NCBI GenBank assembly: GCA_008933995.1
Contig: WARS01000007.1
Span: forward strand, 5,948,923 to 6,012,922
Direction of reading: 5' to 3'
Length of the DNA: 64,000 nucleotides
Source: Datnioides undecimradiatus
Lineage: Eukaryota > Chordata > Actinopteri > Lobotiformes > Datnioididae
In this document: positions 56,301 to 64,000 of the stretch, piece by piece
Numbering within the stretch: position 1 is the stretch's first letter
How the letters are laid out: every line of letters begins with the position of its first letter
Made by a program: the position numbers and the translations under genes
Notes under the pieces: model-generated
What the model was told of the DNA's origin: nothing
The model's input: the letters and a program-made list of their open reading frames with translations, nothing else
Databases searched by the model: none

Positions 56301-57972
56301 ACAGAGTTAAACAACTTTTGGCCATTTCATACAATCAGTTGCTGTTTTTTTTCCCTGCTTGAGTGAAGTGGTTGGGGCCCAGTTGGAAAAAGCTGATGTC
56401 ACATACTTGCGAACCAATCAGCATGTAGCAACATTTGAATCGACTGATCATAGTTGGTCTGTTCAAGCCCCATCCACACAATGCTAACAATGCTAACTGA
56501 ACTTTAGGGTTTAACTACAGTAAATAATAATAATTATTATTAACGTTCTAAAGAACACTTATTGATGTTTTTACCTACTTTGTTGTTCATTTAGTCACAG
56601 GATTCTCCCGATGGGTTTTCAGGGCCTTTAAACGACATTGGTTATATATTAACCAGTTCCTGGTTTCCATTCATGTTAGTAAGTGTCACAGAGACTTTCT
56701 GGACATGGATAACTCAGCTATCACAAAGATACTGTATATTATTGTGAAGTGGTGACTCAGTGAATTCCTGTCCGAATGAATCTCCTCCCTATTTAATTCG
56801 GTTCTAAATCAACATTACAGCAGGCTTTTGAGTCATGAGCTACACACTGGGATAAAGCATGCAAACACGCTGGTTGTGTTTTGCATCAACTTCAGCCTGC
56901 ATCAGGTATCCAATTTGAAGTGTTTTACTGCTTCCATATTTTTCAGGTGGTGTCAGGTAAGTCCTTGTCCTTCACACAGAAAAAAAGGACATAAAATTCA
57001 TTTCCATTCATCTCCCTCTGATGATGTAAACTGGTGGGAAACTGCGCCCATCTGGCACCTTAACAGACGCCATCAAAATGTGAAAGATGTAAAAATGATT
57101 AAATGAGCTGAGTCTGGGGAAAGAATATTTCAGCCATAATCTGTAAAATAAAGATAGACAGGTCTCACTGCTAAATCAACAGCGCAAAAAGAGTGGATAT
57201 CCTATTCTGTCTGTGGCTCTACATATTGCACCACATGGCTGTAAGTTATAGATGTATCCATGTAAGAAATAATATTGCTCCTCTTGTTGAGTGTACTGAA
57301 TAGGATAAAGAATGAAAGACTTATCAGTTGAGACCGAACTGCGAGCATTAAAAAATACATTGAGCTGAATGACAGATTGTTTCAAACACTAGTTTTATGA
57401 TTTAAATGGAATTAAACTGCAGTTTATAGGCCAATTCTGCATTTTTAAACTAAAGAATTTGATTATAATGGATGGCATAGATGCAGCATTGTTTTGACAG
57501 CTTTTTTTTTTTTTTTTTTTTAGGTTTTTCCAGTTTTTTCAAACATCCAGAGCTCATCTTTGCCCTGATGCTTTCATAATTTTAGAGGGACCAACATTGT
57601 GATGCAAAGGTGGCGACATTATAACACAATCATGACAATAAATGCCAAAAAAAAAAAAAAACACAACAAGACACAACCGTCGTATAAATGATTAACACAT
57701 ATCGTCTGGGTGTTAGTGAGAAGTAACGGAGTGCTGAGTTCAAGCCCCACAAACTCTCTGTTCAGTTTCACATTTCCCATTAGGACGAAAAGCCCCAGTA
57801 GAAACTTCATTACTGACGTTTAAATGCATGACACAGTTCAGAGGATTGAGAGGAAATTTCGCACTCCCCAGCACGAGCTCAGTGCATTAATTTCTCATCC
57901 TTTCAGAGCTGCTGGAAGTCAGAAACACTTTCAGAATCATTAACTGCTGATTTTTTTAAAAACTTCTCCTAC
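50341..57972. other. igsf9a 5' UTR intron
   Basis: 7.6 kb. It contains a T20 run near 57504-57523, an A15 run near 57648, a perfect 20-base palindrome at 51410-51429, and a GCTAA/TTAGC-rich patch at 51555-51610. No exon-like segment with conserved coding sense was seen. Short open frames here lack splice context. Confidence 0.5.
51410..51429. repeat. 20-base perfect palindrome
   Basis: TGTAGCTACTAGTAGCTACA equals its own reverse complement. It lies in the igsf9a 5' intron. Confidence 0.9.
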
Positions 57973-58145
57973 CTGTAGCTCGGTTACTGGCAGCCGCTCG
58001 GATATTTCCTTTTTTTTTTAAGAACACATCCTTCGCGTGTTCCTCTAAAGTCCAAACTTGTGCCACAGTTCACACCGTCTTCAGAGACCAACCGGGTCAC
58101 TGTGTGACACACTAAACACGGGCCTTGTGCATTCTTTGTGGCAAA
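57973..58145 (-). other. igsf9a: Probable igsf9a non-coding exon 0
   Basis: The first coding exon starts with a strong acceptor, so a 5' UTR exon must exist upstream. This segment ends in GAGCTACAG followed by GTAGGAG, a good donor, lies downstream of TATA-like and GC-box motifs, and is CpG-rich. It would begin a 7.6 kb intron. The upper boundary is a guess. Confidence 0.35.
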
Positions 58146-58320
58146 CCACCTGAAATGTGAGCGTTTCTCTTTTTAAAACCCTCCGGCAACAGGTGTTCAT
58201 TTCACGTACAGGTGACAGTGAAGCATCGACGCACTCTGCTGCGCCCTTTCTGCGCTCCTGAGAGTCCACCCCACCCCCTCCTACCAATCCTCTCTACTGT
58301 TCGAAAGATTCAAACCACAT
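58140..58320 (-). promoter_or_regulatory. Probable igsf9a promoter
   Basis: Read on the minus strand there is an inverted CCAAT box (ATTGG near 58284), a GC-box-like GGGGGTGGGGTGG stretch near 58265-58280, and a TATA-like TTTTAAAAA at 58169-58178. A start near 58140-58150 would follow. CpG dinucleotides are clearly denser over 57.85-58.27 kb than in the flanks. A splice donor that could end exon 0 lies about 170 bases downstream at 57973. Inference from composition and position; no transcript was seen. Confidence 0.35.
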
Positions 58321-58496
58321 TAAACACAAGTTACTACCACAGACCTTTAAACCCTTTAATGTTTAAGCCAATGCAGATTTAATAAAACAGGTTGTTTGTG
58401 CCTGCAGAGGATGAAAAGTCCTTAATCCCCTCATAGCATCCAGCTCAGTGGTAACCACAAGAGGGTGTCCTTTACCTGATGATAGAGGCCAGGACC

Positions 58497-58512
58497 GGGG
58501 GGGGGGGGGGGG
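58497..58512 (+). repeat. G16 homopolymer between the two genes
   Basis: Sixteen consecutive G on the plus strand (C on the transcribed sense strand of both genes). It lies about 300 bases beyond the tmem230 polyadenylation signal and 200-350 bases before the presumed igsf9a start. Confidence 0.95.
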
Positions 58513-58786
58513 AGTTGCACAAAGTCCTATGAGTCAAAATACACATTTATTATAAACCAAAAAAGCTGTTGAAACACATTGTAAAATGTATTTGTTGGCT
58601 GTTTACTTCAATTTTTGCTCAATAATCATGGTTTTTAAATTAGTAATATTACACAGATGCAATGTGGATCTATTTATTTTTTGTACTTTTTTTGTTTTTA
58701 ATTTTGAAGTGAAGGGATTTGTGTGTGTGTGTATACCATCATAACCATGTCTCAAAGGACTTTGAATCACAGTAACAAAACTTCAG

Positions 58787-59526
58787 AGTTTAGGCAGAGT
58801 TCTACTTTTATTCTTTCAGTTTCTTAAAACAAGCAAATGCATGTGAAAATACAGCTTTCTTTCAAACCCAATTGAATATGCACAAACAGCAATACTTCAT
58901 TCAGTAAGTAAGACATACCATTTAAAAATATATACTGCTCTTCTTTGGATACTGGTACTGGTACTGGTACTGCAATTACAATCTTACAGGAGAAATATAT
59001 AGCCCCCCTAAGCTTTTCATGGTATCATATAGAATACAGTCACATTTTAATATTTGTTTTAGATATTGGTCTTCCAGCCATGTACTTTCAAGCAGTTGTA
59101 AGTTAAAGGCATCTCTGTAGTCTCTGTAGATAATATTTCATCCAAGGCTGTTTTACCGTGTTTTGAATGGGCCAGGTGTGTTGTGCATTAGCATGATGTT
59201 GCTGTACTGTTGCAGGCAAGCACCTTAACTCGCCTGAATTCACAAGTGTTTCGTTCACTGTTTTTGAATCTATGTAGCCTCCAAAGATGCATCGAGCTTT
59301 TGCATGGAGAATAATACTACACAGAGAAGCAAATTTTAAAAAAATGAATCCTGTACTGTGCACCTGTAAACAGACAAGAGTCTCCATGGCAGGACAGTGA
59401 TAAAAGCCTTAAAGTCCTGCCTTACATACATTCAGAAACTCAAAGTAAACAGCAGGCATCAGTCTCAGGATATACAGTGTGGCTAAAAGGAGGGGGCTCT
59501 CCACCAACTGGCAGCTCTCATTTGGT
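58787..59526 (-). other. tmem230: tmem230 3' UTR
   Basis: About 740 bases following the stop codon to a canonical AATAAA (plus-strand TTTATT at 58807-58812). The lower boundary is set about 20 bases beyond that signal and is an estimate. No further coding potential is visible. Confidence 0.6.
58807..58812 (-). terminator. tmem230 polyadenylation signal AATAAA
   Basis: Reads GAAAGAATAAAAGTAG on the minus strand, about 715 bases after the tmem230 stop codon. It is a perfect AATAAA and the most likely cleavage signal, judged by motif and position only. Confidence 0.5.
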
Positions 59527-59667
59527 TCAGTCTCCAAAGTCTGGGATGTCGTCATAGGAGTAGCCCCTGTAACCCTTGGCGGCATAGTAGGCGATTCTCA
59601 AATGGTAAAATCCAGGCAGGAAAACAAGTAGCCCGATGATGATGACAGGAATGGTGCGATCCGGATG
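59527..59667 (-). CDS. tmem230: tmem230 coding exon 3 (second membrane helix, stop)
   Basis: 141 bases including TGA at 59527-59529. It encodes residues 76-121, [19 protein letters not shown], then the nearly invariant [20 protein letters not shown] tail and IPDFGD. The acceptor TTTATTTGTCAG is strong. Confidence 0.97.
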   Translation of the reverse strand, partial: HPDRTIPVIIIGLLVFLPGFYHLRIAYYAAKGYRGYSYDDIPDFGD

Positions 59668-62600
59668 CTGACAAATAAACAAGCACACGTGATGAGGGTT
59701 TACACTGAGACTTTTGTTTGTAGGGAAAAAAAAAAAGCTTGTGTCAGACCCACTGTTTACTCACAAACGTCACAGGGTGGAATACTGTAGCAGGTAATGA
59801 GGTGCTGGAAGAAGCATCATGGAGTGCTTAATGTGCTCAACAGGCTCTAACAGACTTATCTACGCGCTGCCTGCCAGCACGATGCAAAAACACCCTCTGA
59901 ATGAAAAGGGGGCATGCAGATGTGATGACTTCATCCGTCTGAGGTCTGGTTGCATGTAAATAATCAGTCATAGGCATGGCGGCTGAAACCACCGGGAGGC
60001 AGAGGAAGTCTTTACCAAGTGATGTGTTTCATTTCACCACCAGGTGGCAGGCTTGTGCACTGAGTCGCTCAAGGACTCACAGTTATTTATTTATTTATTT
60101 ATTTATTTGTTTGTGTTTGAAAGATGCGCCACAGCATGGACCATGACAATGACTATCATCTTACTGAACATTGTGTTTGTCTGAGCCATGTATAGCATCT
60201 ATTCAGATACATGTGAGGTGTAAATATATTAAAAAAAAACATAAAGAGAGGCCACACAACAGCACAGAGAGAGATTAAAAATCTTGACATGGTTCATTTA
60301 CTGTTTTTTAAGCAAGCTTTCAGCTGCATCTCATGGGCTTCATCACCCTATAGCTCAGCTGTCAGAGACATTTCAATGCCAACTGAACAAACTCCATGTT
60401 GAAGATCTGGAAAAAGCTACTCAGTGGACCTTTTGTTTAGATTTGTTAGATTTGTTTTTGTTTCATTTTGGAGAACTGACCCCTAATTATTCAGATGTTT
60501 ATTAACCGAATTGTTTTATTAATAGGTAGTTAAAGTAAAGACTTAACTTATTTCAACATGGGACTTTTCTTTCATTTGCAACTGCAAATGTTTGACTACA
60601 GTCAAAACATATTTTCACAATGTGGAAGACCTTGATGTAGGTCTGATTAACTGGAATTAATGTCCAATACACACACACACAGATATACTCTCACTCTCTC
60701 TCTCCAGCAGAGAACAAAAGAACATTTTATCCTCAAGCCAAAACTCTTACAACTTCTTGTAACAGAACCTGTCCGCATCCCGTTTTCTCATTATTCATTA
60801 CTTGAATCTTGGGTAATTTGTGGTATTAGATATGCTATTCTACCTCGCGTGGGCTAATTGGCAAGTAGAAGGCTCACATACTCTGACGCTGCCTTCATGT
60901 CAGATCAAATTTTCTGCAAACATAATCTGCAGAGTGGAAAAAACATTAACATCAACCTCCTACTGATAATTACAAATATAATATGTGCAGACTCTGTTAT
61001 CTCCCACATGGAGTCATGAATTAAGGAAGCAGAAATCACAGCAGGGGACCCACCAAAATTGGCTCTCTGAGGTATAAAATATCAAAATCATTAGTTATAT
61101 TCAAACACGCAGAAAAAAACCTGACGTGGCCAGGAAGAGCAGGCACGCTGCAGAAAAACTGGCAGCGAGGCAATAAAATGTCAGGACAACTGTTCAATTA
61201 CAGATATTTAAAGATGAGATTAACGGCAGCGTGAGTGTTTTAATTACTGCTAGAGTTGAGATTCTGGAGGCCGTGTTGGCTCCCTACATGCGTTTCAGAT
61301 GTAGGGCCGGGTATCACACTGCGGTAAGTTGTTTGCACTGTCTAAAATGTTTTCACACTGCAGCACTGAGAGCATGGTCAGATTGGTCGCCTTGTTTACT
61401 TCTTTAATGAGATGGTTGCTGATTGAAATCCCTATATTTTCAGATTTCAGGATTTGTAATTCAGGCAATTGTCTTACATGGTTAAATTTAGACACTTAAC
61501 ATTTGAATATTTAGACTGAAATGAAAAACACTGTGGTGGAAACTGTTTATATTCTGTGCTTTTAGGCACTGAAGTATTGGTACGTTGGTGTGATACTATT
61601 GAAACTCAGCTACTGTATCACCATCCATGGTCAAAAGAGCACCAGTATCTGTAACCTGGAGCAATGAAAACCTTTACCGTTATCTCTTGCTAAGGAAAGA
61701 ACACCACTTTGAAAAAAATTACCATGATCACAAACAAAAAAAAACCCTGTTTGAATTTTTTGAAGCTAACAGCAATAGCTGGTTCGCATAGCTTAGCACG
61801 AAGACAAGAAACATCTGGCTGTCTAGTAACTACACATAGCCAGGCTGGCACGAAACTCCCAGCAAAGCAACAACTTGGAATTTCTACTCTTCCATTTTCG
61901 TATGGGTTGAACTAAATCAACGTGCTGCAGTCAGTGAGACGTCATCACACTATTGCATTACTGTGTAATAAAAGCAAAACCAGTGGTTCATTTAAAATTG
62001 GCTGACATCCCCTTGACAGTAGGCCCCTATTGTAGCAATACATTATAGCAATACCAGAACTCCTGCCAAGATTCCATCACTTTGGGTCGTAGGTAGTGAT
62101 GATCCTACACGTGAAGCTTTTTTGATGTTTGCTCTCTACTGAAGAGTGGGTCCATGGTGGCAATGTACAAAGGCGCAAGAGCAGGATCGTACATGTACCA
62201 GTGCAAGTGGTAACTCTCAGCGAGAAAGCAAATAAGTAAATTCCCCAAAATATTTTTTTTTTAAATATTTTTTTAAATATCCAGATGCATCACCGATGAC
62301 CTGAAAACATGATTCATTTTACAAACTTTAGTGTTTGGAGACACATTTTAGATGCATTAAAATAAAAATGAAAATATAAAACTTAGCTCTAGTTCACATA
62401 TCAGAGCAACATAAGGAGAGATATATCCTCCAAACAGGAATTACACTCAGAACAAACAGACAGGCAGCTCAGACAGAAACATTTTTGTCACAAATGGATT
62501 TTCAGGAGACTTGTATTGTGGGAACAAGCCTGACAGGGTATTTACTGTCATTTTTAAGGAACCCAAACATTAAGGGAGAATGTGACACGCTTTACAAAAA

Positions 62601-63296
62601 GCTTTTTGGCAACAAAGCAAGAAATTGCATTTCATTTTTATATACTAGGGACACATTTCAACTACAATTGAGCTGTAATGACTCCAGACAAAATCTGAAC
62701 CTGTAATGTAGTCAGTGTAATTTGCTTTTTGAACTGATTTCATTGAATTAACTGACCAAACTCACCTCAACCTTTATGGTTCCTGACAGAAGAAGAGCCC
62801 CGAAGATTATCAGTAAGGAGCCAATCAAAAACAGGAACACTGCCAGTGCAATCGCCTTATATGGGACCTTTGGTGGGCTTTTCTTGAACTGTTAAGTGTT
62901 CAGTTATTGGGAAAAAAAACACAACACAATCAACAAAACTGACACACAACAGAAATAAACAGATATTTATCAGGTTTGTTCTTCTGCAGGCAGTCACTCA
63001 TATCACCTCGGGTGTAATCACAGAAACTTTGGCACATTTCCAGGAAGTCATTCATTAGGATTTACTTCAAATTAATTGTCTGCAGTAGATAAAGATTTAC
63101 TGATTAGCAGGCAACTGAACAATCGATAGAGCAACATGAACCATCGGGGACAATGTCAGGTAGACTAACCAAAGAAGAACAACATGTCACTCACCTGTAA
63201 GTCTATGTAACCATCGTCATCGGCAGCCAGCCGTGAATACTTGACCTTGTTGTTGGATATCCCAGCACCCAACATATTGCTTCTAGCTGCCTTCAT
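59527..63296 (-). CDS. tmem230: tmem230 gene, transmembrane protein 230 (three coding exons)
   Basis: Complete three-exon coding region: 63195-63296, 62766-62888 and 59527-59667 joined on the minus strand, 121 codons plus TGA. The human protein is 120 residues. Conserved family segments are visible: KVKYSRL and [11 protein letters not shown] in the cytosolic N-terminus, PYKAIALA leading into membrane helix 1 (about residues 46-68), a short loop, helix 2 (about 81-100, ending [13 protein letters not shown]), and a C-tail [15 protein letters not shown]. By family knowledge TMEM230 is a small two-pass protein of secretory and recycling vesicles, including synaptic vesicles. All junctions are phase 0 with GT-AG sites. 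Teleosts often have two copies (a and b); I cannot say which this is. Nothing is broken. Confidence 0.97.
59668..62765. other. tmem230 intron 2
   Basis: 3.1 kb intron. It holds a TTTA microsatellite at 60083-60108 and a short CA/CT run near 60670-60705. I see no exon or recognised element in the rest. Confidence 0.8.
60083..60108 (+). repeat. (TTTA)n microsatellite
   Basis: About six TTTA units in tmem230 intron 2. Confidence 0.95.
62766..62888 (-). CDS. tmem230: tmem230 coding exon 2 (first membrane helix)
   Basis: 123 bases, phase 0 at both ends, between acceptor TTAACAG and donor GTGAGT-like GTGAG. It encodes residues 35-75, from [16 protein letters not shown] through a long hydrophobic run to GTIKVE. 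This is the basic-then-hydrophobic pattern of membrane helix 1 in the family. Confidence 0.96.
62889..63194. other. tmem230 intron 1 (between coding exons 1 and 2)
   Basis: 306-base intron with GTGAGT donor and TTAACAG acceptor; nothing else is recognised. Confidence 0.85.
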
Positions 63297-63309
63297 TACG
63301 ACACATGGG
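63195..63309 (-). CDS. tmem230: tmem230 coding exon 1 (start at 63296)
   Basis: The exon begins after a good acceptor (TTCCAAACAG ending at 63310), so at least one 5' non-coding exon lies upstream. Coding starts at ATG 63296 ([12 protein letters not shown]) and ends YIDLQ before GTGAGT. A second in-frame ATG seven codons later (MLGAG) could also serve. I chose the first because it gives a length matching the human protein. Residues 1-34 are cytosolic. Confidence 0.93.
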
Positions 63310-64000
63310 CTGTTTGGAAGCACACATCAATATTATTCATAACATCTTTTAAGTAACCTTCGGTTTCTGGCCTGAGCTCATTGCTCAGCTGTAGTCTTTA
63401 ATAATATATTTGTTGCTTATTTTATATAGCATATGGTCCAATACATCCAGAAACCTCCTGTGAGTTAGCTGCTATGCGAAAGAACTGAGTGGTTTAGTGA
63501 GAACACGCTGGTGCTCCTCTTGAGAATGTACGACAGTTAACGTTTAATTTCACGAGGGTAAGGTCACTGAATGCCTCCGTTTTAAGTATTTATTGGTAAA
63601 AGGAGACGTTTGCAGCACGCTGTCTGAGTAGTCTGGGGGACTTTTGAAGCATTTGGTTCTTAAGATGTTTTTCCCACCCTTCAAACAACACAGCAGGGAA
63701 AGAAATCATTTCTCCATTATGCCACTGATGAGAGAAAATTGGTATTAATCTAGCGCTCCAGTTCATACTAACCACTAATTCTTTTTCTTTCTATTTATTC
63801 CACACAGCCCTGTCAGCATTAATAAAGACAATTTACTCATTAATTTAACAGATTATCACTGGTATCCACACACACAGAAGTGTGAAAATGCATGTGATCT
63901 GATCTAGCTCAAGGCCTATGTCTTGTTTATGATGGAGGTTTTTGGGGTCTATGCATCCGTGCACACGAGACGAAATCCATGAATAAAAACTGTTGTTGCT
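63310..64000. other. Upstream intron of tmem230
   Basis: AT-rich sequence upstream of the first coding exon. The acceptor at 63310 implies it is intronic, with the 5' UTR exon and promoter beyond the window edge. I see no CpG-rich promoter here. Confidence 0.55.

Noticed and set aside
1-64000. CRISPR arrays, bacterial operons, riboswitches, tRNA or rRNA genes
   Set aside because: The tandem repeats are simple microsatellites without spacers. No cloverleaf or rRNA core sequence was noticed, and the window is plainly vertebrate nuclear DNA.
1-64000. A previously undescribed biological system
   Set aside because: Both genes belong to known families with conserved structure. The remaining unusual signals are regulatory or splicing-level and are listed as such.

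Overview
The window is vertebrate, and almost certainly percomorph teleost, nuclear DNA. It has short conserved exons in long AT-rich introns, GT-AG splice sites, many di- and tetranucleotide microsatellites, L2/Rex1-type LINE remnants and interspersed repeats typical of ray-finned fishes. Two protein-coding genes can be rebuilt by reading exons, splice sites and phases. Both lie on the minus strand, in tandem.

Gene 1 is tmem230 (coding exons 63296 to 59527), complete at 121 codons, with a 3' UTR reaching a polyadenylation signal near 58.81 kb. Its 5' non-coding exon and promoter lie further upstream and probably outside the window. Gene 2 is igsf9a (Turtle homologue A, IGSF9 family), which covers most of the window. 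A probable promoter and non-coding first exon lie at about 58.0-58.3 kb. Nineteen coding exons run from 50306 down to 13150. All 18 coding junctions keep one reading frame. The product has a signal peptide, five Ig domains, two fibronectin III domains, one membrane helix and a tail of about 815 residues, most of it from a single 2.3 kb exon. Each Ig or FNIII domain is split over exactly two exons. The terminal exon, expected to carry the family's C-terminus, was not found.

Layout from right to left: tmem230 (64.0-58.8 kb); a gap of about 0.5-0.6 kb with a 16-base G run; igsf9a promoter and exon 0 (58.3-58.0 kb); a 7.6 kb intron; Ig1 (50.3-42.8 kb); Ig2 (39.8-38.9 kb); Ig3 (33.7-29.1 kb); Ig4 (26.9-25.1 kb); Ig5 (24.6-22.3 kb); FN1 (22.0-20.1 kb); FN2 (18.5-17.8 kb); membrane segment and tail (16.9-13.15 kb). 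The last 13 kb (1-13149) hold repeats and conserved-looking non-coding blocks but no gene I can support.

The gene products have separate roles. Tmem230 belongs to vesicle membranes. Igsf9a is a neuronal surface adhesion protein of dendrite and synapse development, by family knowledge. I found no previously undescribed system. The points most worth checking are splicing-related: a TG repeat replacing the polypyrimidine tract before the second FN2 exon, whose skipping would remove the membrane anchor; an Ig2 exon boxed in by two microsatellites; and the missing C-terminal exon.
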